Of a stretch of DNA of 64,000 nucleotides, positions 18,825-27,718 are shown one piece after another (positions within the stretch are counted from its first letter, which is position 1; every line of letters starts with the position of its first letter). The notes under the pieces are model-generated. The model did no database searches. It saw only the letters and a program-made list of their open reading frames with translations, and had not been told where the DNA came from. Made by a program: the position numbers and the translations under genes. Origin of the DNA: Coprococcus phoceensis (GTDB lineage Bacteria > Bacillota > Clostridia > Lachnospirales > Lachnospiraceae); the NCBI RefSeq assembly GCF_900104635.1, contig NZ_FNWC01000007.1, positions 930,001-994,000 on the forward strand. Direction: 5' to 3'.

Positions 18825-20900
18825 CTACGCAGCCTTTTTCTCTTCTTCTCCCTTTAGAAACCTTAATTTTTCTTCTGCATAGCAAACAAATTCTACCATT
18901 TCCTGCGGATAATGGATCCGCCCTTTCCCCTGACATTGCACAATCTTCCCTCCTCTCCAGTCAACAGTAAAAAAAGGAGTATCCGGATCTGTTTTTTTCC
19001 GGATAAAATACACATCACATTTCCGATTGGCAATATGTGGGATATAGCTTCCTACACAATGTCCTAACGTCTCTCCTTCTTTTTGGATTTCCTGATAATT
19101 CTCAGGAACTTTTAAGAGATAGTCTTTATCCTGAATTTGTGTATCCAGTAATTTTATATCTTTCTTTAAAAGTTTGTTCACTGTTCGCCTTTCTTTTGCC
19201 TGTTTTTTTCTTTCTATTTTATTTTCTAGTTTTTGATACTCCTGAAAAGTCTTGTCGTGAACATCTTTGAAATTTTTTGGAAACAGAATGTATCGGCTTT
19301 TCAGATCATATTCCAATTTTTCTGCCCATCCAATATAATCTTTCCAGCTTCTTATATATGTCTGATAGTATTTCATTTCAGCACTACTGATACCAGATAC
19401 ATCACTGGACAGTTTATATGCCTTTCCTTTCACATCTTTTGAAATCTGTTTTCCCAAATAATTCACAATTTTTCGAATAGATGCATACTGATGTAATTCC
19501 AAAAAATCTTTATTACTCTCAAAGATTTTACAATACCCAAGAATCTCCTGTTCAGACAAATGGATGTTTCGTTTCTCCATTTTTTTCAAAACTTCCAATT
19601 CCTTTGCTCCCATATTATACTTGATCATAATAGAACAAAAACGTGAATTTATTCCTAATAGATGCCTGATATTTGTTTCTTTTGTTTCTTTCCACTCACT
19701 TGGAAGGTGATATAAACATTCCAAAGCAAAATAAAACATATTCTGCTTCACCAATTGTTCAAGCAATGGGAATTTTAAATATGTCTTCAAATAATATACA
19801 ACTGGGAATTCTACAGAACGATTATGTTTAACAAAATAATCTAAAGAGCAATACTCAAATGGAGTCCCTTTAAAAATATTTTTCAAATTATATGGATACA
19901 CCATTCCGGGCATTTGAGTTATCGTCTGATAGACCTTTATGGTATAATTCATATGGTATTTATAATAGAAATAAGGATCTATATATTTCTCTTTCCATAC
20001 ATATTTATGAACAAGACAGCTATACACAGGGTAATAAAAGCGAAATTTCTCGTGAAATACAGCCCGATAGTCTTCTTGATGAGATAATGTATATTTTCCC
20101 ATACCATGTGCAGCATAAGATTTTCTTACTTCAAAATGGCGTAATATGATTCCATCTGATGCTTTTTCAATTTTAACAGCTTCTGCTTGATCAACAAAAT
20201 ATCCTGCCTTTCCGTTTGCTTTAAAAATTGATTTCCGTTTGCAAATAGGACATATGTATTCTTTGTTATGCCTTGGTATGGATTTCTCCAATTGATACTC
20301 AGATTTACAGTGACTACATGTGCAATCTATCATTTTTTTTCTAGAATACTGATAGAAAATGTACTGACTTTCTTTTAGTACCTCATGTTCCAGCCATTTT
20401 TCAAATTTTCTAGTCACTGGTTTCACACTGCGAAATAGATACTCTATATCTTTTGTCATTCTTTTTTTTCTTTCTAATGCCTTTTCTTCTTTTATTTTAT
20501 ACTGTTCTATTTCTATCAACTCTATGCTGTCTACTGCATCATCTGCGCGATGAAAAAATTGTTTAATACTCTTTTTTTCCTTACATGTTCGTATCGCAAT
20601 CTGAGATATAAAGTTTCCCTTTTTAGCTTCCAATATATCCAACGGTTTTACAGACCAACGGTTTTCTCTTATAAAATATGTAATAAAGTCTCCACTGAAA
20701 AAGAAAATGCGACAGAACGGAAGGTATTGCTCATTTTTGATGTCTTCAGCATCATAAAGATTTAGAATTAAAGTCCGTTTATGCTCTACCGTAGCCTTTT
20801 GTACTTTCAGCAGATAGTTTTGTCTGCAAAGTTCCATATATTGCTTATCCTTAATACCGGCTTCTACAACCGGTATCTTTTTAAGTAATGCTTTCTTCAT
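18825..20900 (-). CDS. PcfJ-like protein A with zinc ribbon
   Basis: About 691 residues. A central zinc ribbon CTCSHCKSEY...YICPICKRKS (two CxxC pairs, near residues 205-230) and a C-terminal PcfJ-type domain recognised from LGHCVGSYIPHIANRKCDVYFIR, FTVDWRGGKIVQCQGKGR. PcfJ is encoded on enterococcal conjugative plasmid pCF10 and many mobile elements; its biochemical role is unknown. ATG at 20900 (GAAGGAAA upstream, overlapping the previous gene) replaces a longer frame with no ribosome-binding site. A paralogue lies at 24352-26502. Confidence 0.8.
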   Translation of the reverse strand: MKKALLKKIPVVEAGIKDKQYMELCRQNYLLKVQKATVEHKRTLILNLYDAEDIKNEQYLPFCRIFFFSGDFITYFIRENRWSVKPLDILEAKKGNFISQIAIRTCKEKKSIKQFFHRADDAVDSIELIEIEQYKIKEEKALERKKRMTKDIEYLFRSVKPVTRKFEKWLEHEVLKESQYIFYQYSRKKMIDCTCSHCKSEYQLEKSIPRHNKEYICPICKRKSIFKANGKAGYFVDQAEAVKIEKASDGIILRHFEVRKSYAAHGMGKYTLSHQEDYRAVFHEKFRFYYPVYSCLVHKYVWKEKYIDPYFYYKYHMNYTIKVYQTITQMPGMVYPYNLKNIFKGTPFEYCSLDYFVKHNRSVEFPVVYYLKTYLKFPLLEQLVKQNMFYFALECLYHLPSEWKETKETNIRHLLGINSRFCSIMIKYNMGAKELEVLKKMEKRNIHLSEQEILGYCKIFESNKDFLELHQYASIRKIVNYLGKQISKDVKGKAYKLSSDVSGISSAEMKYYQTYIRSWKDYIGWAEKLEYDLKSRYILFPKNFKDVHDKTFQEYQKLENKIERKKQAKERRTVNKLLKKDIKLLDTQIQDKDYLLKVPENYQEIQKEGETLGHCVGSYIPHIANRKCDVYFIRKKTDPDTPFFTVDWRGGKIVQCQGKGRIHYPQEMVEFVCYAEEKLRFLKGEEEKKAA

Positions 20901-21222
20901 TTTCCTTCTCTCCATCATTATAAAATTCATCATCTCCAGAGCCTTTTTTCATAGGAATTGCTTCCAAAAAACAGGCAGGTATCTTAAAATGCTCTGCAAT
21001 TTTCTGCAGTTCTTTTTCACATTCTTCTTCTGCACAAGCCATCTGACATAAGTAAGCAGAAACCTCTGCATTTTTCCAGTATCTTTCAAACTCGCAGGAC
21101 TGAAAAATATCTATATCGTCTAAGCTCAAAATTTCCTGTTCCGTCATATCTTCTGGGCAGAATATCTCTGCATCACGTATATAGATGCTTTTTACCGTAA
21201 TAATATAATTTTCTCTTTTCAT
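20881..21222 (-). CDS. small acidic element protein, unknown
   Basis: 113 residues, strongly acidic, cysteine-containing (FCPEDMTEQEILSLDDIDIFQSCEFERYW; MACAEEECEKELQKIAEHF). A short helical middle and a disordered acidic tail GDDEFYNDGEKENEE. Overlaps the start of PcfJ-like A by 20 bases, indicating coupled translation. No family recognised; small acidic proteins on mobile elements sometimes mimic DNA, but nothing here proves that. Confidence 0.6.
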   Translation of the reverse strand: MKRENYIITVKSIYIRDAEIFCPEDMTEQEILSLDDIDIFQSCEFERYWKNAEVSAYLCQMACAEEECEKELQKIAEHFKIPACFLEAIPMKKGSGDDEFYNDGEKENEESIT

Positions 21223-21248
21223 CCTTTACTATTCCTTCCTTCTTTCTT

Positions 21249-21542
21249 TTACAAGTTCCGTTTTGCTGCATCAAGAAACACTTTTGCAGAATCGCGTATC
21301 GCCTCTTTTAGTGCCAATTCATATTCCATACGATAGTCCTCATAATATTTCTGGAATAAAGAGATACATCTTTCCCTATAGTCTTCATTTGCTTTCAATT
21401 TGCTATATACCTTTTGGGGAAGATAGTCTTCCATATTATCCAGGACGTTCTCCTTTAAGTACAAATATTTTTGTTCTTCATACGCCTGAAATAATTCCCA
21501 TTCTGTCAGCAGAATTTTCTGCCCGTTTCGAACAATTTCCAT
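21249..21542 (-). CDS. small helical element protein, unknown
   Basis: 97 residues, predicted almost wholly helical and rich in Tyr, Glu and Lys (YEEQKYLYLKENVLDNMEDYL, SLFQKYYEDYRMEYELALKEAI). Located between dnaN and the acidic protein in operon A, with short spacers on both sides. The pattern resembles the helical DUF-type proteins found beside clamp and helicase genes on clostridial mobile elements. Function unknown. Confidence 0.6.
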   Translation of the reverse strand: MEIVRNGQKILLTEWELFQAYEEQKYLYLKENVLDNMEDYLPQKVYSKLKANEDYRERCISLFQKYYEDYRMEYELALKEAIRDSAKVFLDAAKRNL

Positions 21543-21570
21543 ACCCTTTTATTCACCCTCTTTTCTCACT

Positions 21571-22680
21571 TTATGCTGCGGTACTAAGGTTGACCGGAAG
21601 GACTAGGTACACATAACTGTCTTTTTCATCTCTTACAGTACATGGGGTTTTCGCACTTGTAAAATACATAAAGACTTCCTCATCATCAATCACCCGTAGC
21701 ATCTCTAATAAAAATTTCGGATTAAACCCAATTCGTAATTTTTCTCCCTCTTTTACAATGAACATACTTTCATTCATAGATCCCATGTTTGAGGCTACTT
21801 CTAACGATAAAATGTTTTCTTCAATATTTAGAATGATCGGCTTTTTCGTATCGTCCTTCAACAATAAACCTGCTCTGTCAATACATTCCTGTAATTCTTT
21901 TTTCTGCACTTTTATTTTTGTTCCATAATCCTTTGATAACAATTGTTCCACTTTTAAATATTCTCCCTCAATCAACCGGGAGATTGCTCTTGTATTTTCA
22001 ATCTCAAACTGAATATGGTTCTCTGTAAAATAAACTGCAACTTCCTTTTCTGGATCCCCGCCAATAATCTTAATCATTTCTGCAAGGTTTTTTCCTGGAA
22101 CAATGACCTTTTGTGGTTCGTATTCCTTTTTCAGTTTGACTTTTCTGAGTGAAATACGGTGTCCGTCCAATGCAACAATTTTCAACTCCTTTCCATTAAT
22201 TTCCCACAATTCTCCTGTCATTGCCTTCTTAGAAGAAGTATCTGCTACTGAAAAAATCGTTTGTCTGATTGCTTCTTTTAACTCAAACTCTGAGATCATA
22301 ACACGATTTTTCCATTCCACATCTGGTATACAGGTATACTCTAATGCTGATTTTACTGAAAGATTATACTTCGTTTTTTTACAGCGCACAGTCGCTTGAT
22401 CTTTTTCTCCAGTCTCTATGACGACATCTCCCTCTGGAAGCTTTCGTACAATCTCGCCAAATACTTTTGCCTGAATTGCAATGCTTCCCTCTTCTTCAAC
22501 ATTTCCTGACATCACCGTTTCAATTCCTAATTCCAAATTGTTTCCGGTGAGGGTAATTTCTTCCTTTTCCGCTCGAAGCAGGATACACTCCAAAATAGAG
22601 GTAGATGATTTTGTCGGAACTGCCTTTGATACTGTCTGAACTGCTTTTGCTAAATCTGTCTTTTTACAAATAATCTTCAT
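21571..22680 (-). CDS. dnaN: element-encoded DNA polymerase III beta subunit (sliding clamp)
   Basis: 369-residue clamp that encircles DNA and tethers polymerases. Three similar clamp domains: residues 1-120 (MKIICKKTDLAKAVQTVSKAVPTKSS), 125-245 (TIFSVADTSSKKAMTGELWEI, DGHRISLRKVKL) and 250-369 (RAGLLLKDDTKKPIILNIEE, C-terminal YLVLPVNLS in place of the usual LPMRL). ATG at 22680 with GGGAG five bases upstream. First gene of operon A. A chromosomal dnaN is expected at oriC, so this is a second, element-borne clamp and points to replication of the element itself. Confidence 0.9.
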   Translation of the reverse strand: MKIICKKTDLAKAVQTVSKAVPTKSSTSILECILLRAEKEEITLTGNNLELGIETVMSGNVEEEGSIAIQAKVFGEIVRKLPEGDVVIETGEKDQATVRCKKTKYNLSVKSALEYTCIPDVEWKNRVMISEFELKEAIRQTIFSVADTSSKKAMTGELWEINGKELKIVALDGHRISLRKVKLKKEYEPQKVIVPGKNLAEMIKIIGGDPEKEVAVYFTENHIQFEIENTRAISRLIEGEYLKVEQLLSKDYGTKIKVQKKELQECIDRAGLLLKDDTKKPIILNIEENILSLEVASNMGSMNESMFIVKEGEKLRIGFNPKFLLEMLRVIDDEEVFMYFTSAKTPCTVRDEKDSYVYLVLPVNLSTAA

Positions 22681-22744
22681 AAATTCTCCCTTCATACAAC
22701 TGTAATATTTGCTTCTAAAAACTTAATTTTCCTCCTTTCCGTTT

Positions 22745-22921
22745 TACGTACAAAAAAAGACACAAAAAACCATACGATTTTTCATGTCTCTCTTTATATT
22801 TCTTAGGATGTTCCTCAAAATGCTACTTTTGGCTTCTGCCAAAATGAAATACTAACTACAAATTTTCCATTTGTAAAAATATATTCAACATCATAATAGC
22901 ACAATATATAGTATTTTACAA
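22745..22921 (-). promoter_or_regulatory. leader A: promoter, hairpins and terminator before dnaN
   Basis: Promoter TTGTAA (22916-22921), 17-base spacer, TATTAT (22893-22898) with an extended TGC. The transcript then forms hairpin 1 (ACAAAT/ATTTGT, 22858-22874), the sequence TGTAGTTAGT, hairpin 2 (TTTTGGC AGAA GCCAAAA, 22827-22844), a third weaker hairpin near AGGA/TCCT, and an intrinsic terminator (GACATGAAAAATC with GGTTTTTTGTGTC, 22759-22788, then seven Ts at 22752-22758). dnaN's ribosome-binding site lies beyond it. Same layout as leaders B (30113-30403) and C (50025-50202). Probably conditional termination; mechanism unknown. Confidence 0.7.
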
Positions 22922-22964
22922 TCTGTTTTTTCTATATATTGCATGTATGATGCTTTCTTAGTTT

Positions 22965-23678
22965 TTATAATATTTCTTTTCGTCCCATGTTCCAAAGAAA
23001 CTCTTGAAGTGTATCCAGTTCTTTTTCTACACATAGAATATTTTTATTCCGATATAGGTAAATCATCGGTTTAATCACGTCTATAATAAAATCCTGATTG
23101 ATAAGATATTCTCCGGAAATCTTCAAAAAAGTGGGCTTCTTTTGTATTGTTTCCAATGCTTTTTCTGTCAGTATATAACCTGATTTTTTCTCGCCTCTTT
23201 CAGTATAAATGTCTCCGGTTCTTAAATCAATATACACTACTTCGGATAAACACATAGCCCATGCAGAATCCATGTTCTGATCAAACAAGAAAATCGTTTT
23301 CTTTGAAAAATATTTTCCGAAAAAATGCTGATAGATATTTAAACTTTCTACCTGTTCTTTTTCCGTCAAATAATGTGACGCCTTATATTCATAGCCATAA
23401 AAAGCCCGGTTTATGGATGTTCCAAAAAAGTAGAGAGAAGTTTCTTGTCCGGTTTCTCTGATATATTTGGCGGTTGTCAATCCGCAATTATCTATCGTAT
23501 CTTCCAAAAACACAATGTCCATAAGGCTTCGTTCATTTGCTTTGTGAAAAGCCTCTATCGTAGAATATTCATAGATTGCAGATATGTTATCTGACTGATA
23601 TGCTTCTTTTCGGATTTTCTTTCGGATATCCTCCAGAAGCTTAGTTTCTTTCTGGTAAACTATTGCAATTTTTATCAT
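22965..23678 (-). CDS. LytTR-type transcription regulator with degenerate receiver
   Basis: About 237 residues. The N-terminal half resembles a response-regulator receiver (KIAIVYQKETKLLEDIRKKI, then IVFLEDTIDNCGLTTAKYIRE) but the phosphoacceptor region reads FLED and the usual Lys is unclear, so it may not be phosphorylated. The C-terminal half looks like a LytTR DNA-binding domain (EVVYIDLRTGDIYTERG, LETIQKKPTFLKISGEYLINQDFI). ATG at 23678 with GGGAGGGAAG upstream. No sensor kinase nearby. Lies between operons A and B, so it is a good candidate to control them. Confidence 0.7.
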   Translation of the reverse strand: MIKIAIVYQKETKLLEDIRKKIRKEAYQSDNISAIYEYSTIEAFHKANERSLMDIVFLEDTIDNCGLTTAKYIRETGQETSLYFFGTSINRAFYGYEYKASHYLTEKEQVESLNIYQHFFGKYFSKKTIFLFDQNMDSAWAMCLSEVVYIDLRTGDIYTERGEKKSGYILTEKALETIQKKPTFLKISGEYLINQDFIIDVIKPMIYLYRNKNILCVEKELDTLQEFLWNMGRKEIL

Positions 23679-23790
23679 TGGTCTTCCCTCCCTTTTTTCT
23701 TTTAGCATATCATGTCCCAGTAAAACTACAAGGTTCTTTGTATAAATTGCCTTTTTTATTGCGTAATTAGCCGTTAATCATATCTTTTTA

Positions 23791-23813
23791 GGGGCATGTC
23801 ACCGACATACCCC
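23791..23813. promoter_or_regulatory. 23-bp palindrome upstream of the LytTR gene
   Basis: GGGGCATGTC, spacer ACC, GACATACCCC: arms pair over all ten positions with a single G-T. It is GC-rich in an AT-rich spacer and has no adjoining T-run on either strand, so it is not an ordinary terminator. Better explained as an operator or an RNA structural element between operon B's last gene and the regulator. Confidence 0.6.
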
Positions 23814-23832
23814 AACGATCATTAAGTAGTTT

Positions 23833-24336
23833 CTATGGTATAAATGTGAAAAAGTTTTCTTCCACATTCACACGACAGACTCTGTCATTTTCTAGTTCAC
23901 GATACAAAACTGAAAATACTTCCACGACTTCCTGAATGCTCAATCCTTGAATTTCTATGTTTTGAAAAAGTTCTCCCAAACACAAATAATGTTCTTTATA
24001 TGCTTGTTTCACAAGCTTACAGGCATCTTCTATCGTCTTTACCGAAATACAAGTTTCTGTCACTATATGCTCAGCCTTTCTTTCTACTGCCTGCTCTGTT
24101 TTAGGACTTTTTAGTAAAAGCCCCATTTTCAGCATGTCCTGTTTCCAACCCTGATAGGACGGATATTCCTGTTTATCAACATATTTGCGAAACAGTCTGT
24201 ATACCCCTCTCTCTGTATATGTTCCTTCCAGGTTCTCCTCATAACAGCCATACTGGTTTTTCCCTCGACCCTTTTTTAATTTCTGGAAATCCTTATCCCG
24301 CATATTCTTTGTTACTATTTGATATTCTTTTTCCAT
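23833..24336 (-). CDS. element protein of unknown function, 167 aa
   Basis: Soluble 167-residue protein; N-terminal part basic (MRDKDFQKLKKGRGKNQYGCYEENLEGTYTERGVYRLF) and C-terminal half helical and acidic (IQEVVEVFSVLYRELENDR). Follows PcfJ-like B by 15 bases and is the last gene of operon B. No recognised family. The GRGKNQYGCY motif is Gly/Lys-rich and could contact nucleic acid, which is only a guess. Confidence 0.6.
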   Translation of the reverse strand: MEKEYQIVTKNMRDKDFQKLKKGRGKNQYGCYEENLEGTYTERGVYRLFRKYVDKQEYPSYQGWKQDMLKMGLLLKSPKTEQAVERKAEHIVTETCISVKTIEDACKLVKQAYKEHYLCLGELFQNIEIQGLSIQEVVEVFSVLYRELENDRVCRVNVEENFFTFIP

Positions 24337-24351
24337 GTTTCTCCTTTTCTT

Positions 24352-26502
24352 CTAAGCGGCTGTTCTCTGTTCTGCTTCCAACACATCTGTCAGATACTGC
24401 CCCTGATGTTTTCCACCTTTTATCACCACATGATCCTTATAAGCAGCAGAAAGTTCTGCAGTCCACAGCGTAACCTGTGGTTTTTCAGGAACTTTTTCTT
24501 GTTTTTCTATTTTTTTCAATACGTTCTTTTTCCATTTCTTTAAAAATATTTCTGCCTCTTCATAATCCTCTCCCGTTCTGTTATATTCCTTACTTTTTTG
24601 TACAACATTTCCATTTGGTTCAATTTCCATGGTATAAAATTCTTTCTCAAGATTTTCCTGTCTGCGTAAGAAAACAATATAAGAGGCTTTTCTGCTGATC
24701 CGATCAAAATACCATTCCTGTGTTCCTACACAATGGTGTAATGCTTCTCCTTCTTTTATGATATCTTCGATCTTCTGAGGAACCAGTACTGCGTATTTCT
24801 CATCTTTTAGGAATTGATAGATAGGTGTGATTTCCTTACAAATCTTTTCCAAATTTGGAAATTTCTCTCGCAGTTCTGCCGCTCTCTTCTTTGTGTCTAC
24901 TTCCTGTAGAGATTTTACTGCCTCATCATGCCTTCTTTCTAACGCCCTCGGTCTATAAATGATAGAATCCTCTAGATTTTTTCCTAATTTCTTTACCATG
25001 GATAAATAATCTCTCCATATCGTTAAAACCTTTTCTGCAGATAGTCCACTTTCCTTTTCCATTCTTCTTAAATAATGATAAATCTGCTGTGGTGACATTT
25101 GCTTTTCAATAAAGGTAACATCCGTTGTGGAAATATTATGTGTTTCAAAATACTGAAGTATATTTTCTGGAATCCATTTTTGTGTATCCTTCATTTTTTG
25201 TAGCCAGGATAAGCTAGATCTTCCTCCATCCACTTTCACCAACTGCTTTAGTAGGCAACTGTTTATCCCCAAGATTTCTACCAGTTTTTTGTAATTTGGA
25301 AGCTGGCTCTTTCTTTGAATGCTTTGAACTACAATTTTTTTCAACCCCGCCTTTGCAACTTTCTCGATGGCAGGGCAGTTATAACGGTATAACAAATATG
25401 TTTCCGGCTCTACCATCCTCATGTTTTTTTGAAATTCGTATAGCCCTGATTTCTTCAAAATACCTTGATTTAGGGAAAATAAGGTTCTCTGATATATCGT
25501 GCCTTTATTTCCCTCAAAATCATAGTGGTAATACGCATACAAAGATTCTCTCCATCGATAGGAGTCATCTTTATATTTTCCGTAATAATATGCTGTTTGA
25601 GAAAAATCTTCTTCCACGATTACCCTTCTGGTTTCAAGCCAGCTTATTTCCGGAATGAAACCATTATTCTGATGGAAATTTGCATAAACAGCAAACTTTC
25701 TGATTACCATTTGATCAACTCCGAACTTCTGTAGCAAATAAGTATGCTCTGCTTTGGGAATAATCCTTTTTTGCATTTTCATGGATTTATATTGTATTCG
25801 CTGTCTACACTTCGGGCAGATACCATATTGATTATGCTTTGGTGAAATCCCCTGCACCCTAGTATTACATCTGCTGCAGTATCCTTCTCCTTTTCTTTCC
25901 GGTTTATAGAAAATATAGTGTTGTGTAATGACCGACTTTCTGCACCACCTTTCCCAATCCTTTGGAAGGGCTGGAATCTGGGACATTACCTGATCCCATT
26001 CATCAGTTTCTTGTCTGCGTTTTTCCTCTATCTTATCCCATAAAATATCCGTTTGAAACTCTTGTATAATACTTCTGATAGCATTAACTTTCAAAGGTGT
26101 CCATCTGCTACATTCTGTGTCAAAATATTTCCGGAATAATGCCCAATCCCTTTTGGTACAGTGATAAAAGCTCCAATAAGAATAACCAATAATATTCATA
26201 ATCGTGGCTGTTCTCCATTTCGCTTCTCTTGGAATATAAGAAAGGTAAGTACACTCTTTTTTATTTAAGAATACAACGAGTTCTGGCTGTATCTGTTTAT
26301 TAAGCATTTCTTTTACCCTAAAAAATGAAACTGCTAAAATTTCTCCCTTTTTACAAATCCTAACATATACTTCACGGTCAAACTGTTGCATTTTCTTTTG
26401 CACCCTCTGTTTCCGGTATCTTTTTTCTTCTTTTTTCGCAAATTTTAGCATTTTCCTTGTTGCCTGCAAGCAGCCGATTGTCAATAATTCTTTTTTCCTC
26501 AT
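24352..26502 (-). CDS. PcfJ-like protein B with zinc ribbon
   Basis: 716 residues with the same architecture as PcfJ-like A: a long helical N-terminal region, a zinc ribbon GYCSRCNTRVQG...GICPKCRQRIQ (two CxxC pairs near residues 205-230), and a PcfJ-type C-terminal domain with ALHHCVGTQEWYFDRISRKASYIVFLR and FYTMEIEPNGNVVQKSKEYN. An Ala/Thr-ended tail (LEAEQRTAA) follows. The two paralogues are quite diverged, so the duplication is old. Member of operon B, adjacent to the DUF7666-like and PcfK-like genes. Confidence 0.8.
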   Translation of the reverse strand: MRKKELLTIGCLQATRKMLKFAKKEEKRYRKQRVQKKMQQFDREVYVRICKKGEILAVSFFRVKEMLNKQIQPELVVFLNKKECTYLSYIPREAKWRTATIMNIIGYSYWSFYHCTKRDWALFRKYFDTECSRWTPLKVNAIRSIIQEFQTDILWDKIEEKRRQETDEWDQVMSQIPALPKDWERWCRKSVITQHYIFYKPERKGEGYCSRCNTRVQGISPKHNQYGICPKCRQRIQYKSMKMQKRIIPKAEHTYLLQKFGVDQMVIRKFAVYANFHQNNGFIPEISWLETRRVIVEEDFSQTAYYYGKYKDDSYRWRESLYAYYHYDFEGNKGTIYQRTLFSLNQGILKKSGLYEFQKNMRMVEPETYLLYRYNCPAIEKVAKAGLKKIVVQSIQRKSQLPNYKKLVEILGINSCLLKQLVKVDGGRSSLSWLQKMKDTQKWIPENILQYFETHNISTTDVTFIEKQMSPQQIYHYLRRMEKESGLSAEKVLTIWRDYLSMVKKLGKNLEDSIIYRPRALERRHDEAVKSLQEVDTKKRAAELREKFPNLEKICKEITPIYQFLKDEKYAVLVPQKIEDIIKEGEALHHCVGTQEWYFDRISRKASYIVFLRRQENLEKEFYTMEIEPNGNVVQKSKEYNRTGEDYEEAEIFLKKWKKNVLKKIEKQEKVPEKPQVTLWTAELSAAYKDHVVIKGGKHQGQYLTDVLEAEQRTAA

Positions 26503-27042
26503 CTATCCTTCTACCTTTCTTCCATCAAAATCATAATAAACATTTGGGATATATTCTTTTCCGTCAATCATGATTACTGAAAAATCAGTGATATTTCCTG
26601 TGTAGTCTTCCCTAATAAAAAGGAGGATTGTATCGTCACTTCCTTTTCCGATGGGATGTTTCCCACGTACTACTGTGAATCCCCCCATGGGACTACCTTT
26701 TTCTATCTGTACAATTTTGCTCAACCTTCTTTGCGGATAGTGGAGCATATAGGCAACCCCTTCTACTAAAAGCTCCAATAACGTCAGTCTTCTGACAATC
26801 CGAAGCTGTGTGCAGGCGATTTTACTGTCATCTCCTTCTTCCTGACGTTCTCCTGCGACCTCAACCACACAATATTGTGCCAAGGACGGATTACTATAGT
26901 AAATCAGACAGTCCAAAGGATTTTCAGCACAATGAAAGCCCGTTTTTCTGCAGGCGGCTTTTTCCGTATAATTCCATTCTGTTTCCTGATATTGATATCC
27001 CAAACAACTCAAATCTTTCTGGAATGCTTTATACGCAATCAT
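26503..27042 (-). CDS. DUF7666-like element protein
   Basis: About 179 residues starting MIAYKAFQKDLSCLGYQY. The succession KAFxKDLxCxGYQY, GFHCAENPLDCLxYY, YCVVEVAGE and SKIACTQLRI matches the DUF7666 domain (from memory), often found in phage and mobile-element proteins, function unknown. ATG at 27042 with GGAGGAAG seven bases upstream; the frame extends further but overlaps the preceding gene. It overlaps the PcfK-like gene by 14 bases. Confidence 0.65.
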   Translation of the reverse strand: MIAYKAFQKDLSCLGYQYQETEWNYTEKAACRKTGFHCAENPLDCLIYYSNPSLAQYCVVEVAGERQEEGDDSKIACTQLRIVRRLTLLELLVEGVAYMLHYPQRRLSKIVQIEKGSPMGGFTVVRGKHPIGKGSDDTILLFIREDYTGNITDFSVIMIDGKEYIPNVYYDFDGRKVEG

Positions 27043-27694
27043 TTTCTTCCTCCGTTTTTTCTCCATTTTCCAGCATATCAAAAAGAGAGAGTTGACTGTC
27101 TGCTTTTGGCTTGCTTTCTCTGATAGAAGTCTTTACATCTTTTACAGCAGGTTTTTCTTGTGCTTTTCTTTTTCGTTCCCGTTCTTCCTCTTTCTTTTTC
27201 CGTTCTTCCTCAGCATCATCTAATGCATAGTATTCCTCCAACCAATGGTACACTTTTTCTGAACTAACTGCGACTCCTGCACCATTTTGTCCATTTCGAT
27301 TCTGTTGCAAGTAGTCTTTTGACTCTTCATATACTCTTTGCAGAATGAAATTGATTCCTTTTTCCAAAGATTTATGAGGCAGCAGTATCTGTGCACTAAG
27401 GATTTCATTTTCACAGCGTTCCAAGAGATACTGCCCTAAAGCCACTGCCAGCCCTGGTCCTTCAAACTGATACATTTCTTCCGCAATCTTTTCAGAAGCA
27501 GTAGAAAATTTCTTTTCTTCCAACGGCACTTCTGCCAGCCGAAGTCTTTTTCCCTGCAAAAAATCCTGCATATCATTTTCTGGTATCAGCCTTTCTTTGC
27601 AAAGTTCCTGCAAACGTGAAATTTCACCTCTTGCTCTTAAACGGTCTGCAACCATATTCAAATCTTTCGTATTTTCTATCATTGTCTCAAGCAT
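27029..27694 (-). CDS. PcfK-like / AcrIIA9-family protein
   Basis: 221 residues. The core (about 75-160) GPGLAVALGQYLLERCENEIL, KSLEKGINFILQRVYEES, and VSSEKVYHWLEEYYALDD matches the PcfK-like family pattern (two helices, then KSxxxCxxYIxxxV and EVxxWxxxYYxxD). This family was renamed after AcrIIA9, a reported Cas9 inhibitor, so antagonism of Cas9 is possible but unproven here. A charged coiled coil (EEERKKKEEERERKRK) and a tail SLFDMLENGE follow. Near two PcfJ-like genes, as PcfJ and PcfK occur together on pCF10. Confidence 0.65.
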   Translation of the reverse strand: MLETMIENTKDLNMVADRLRARGEISRLQELCKERLIPENDMQDFLQGKRLRLAEVPLEEKKFSTASEKIAEEMYQFEGPGLAVALGQYLLERCENEILSAQILLPHKSLEKGINFILQRVYEESKDYLQQNRNGQNGAGVAVSSEKVYHWLEEYYALDDAEEERKKKEEERERKRKAQEKPAVKDVKTSIRESKPKADSQLSLFDMLENGEKTEEENDCV

Positions 27695-27718
27695 TCTTAT
27701 TTCCTCCTATAAAATCAG

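Noticed and set aside
24219..24698. Several plus-strand frames around the start of the PcfJ-like B gene
   Set aside because: Low-complexity Phe/Leu-rich translation of the antisense strand of Lys/Glu-rich genes, a common shadow pattern.
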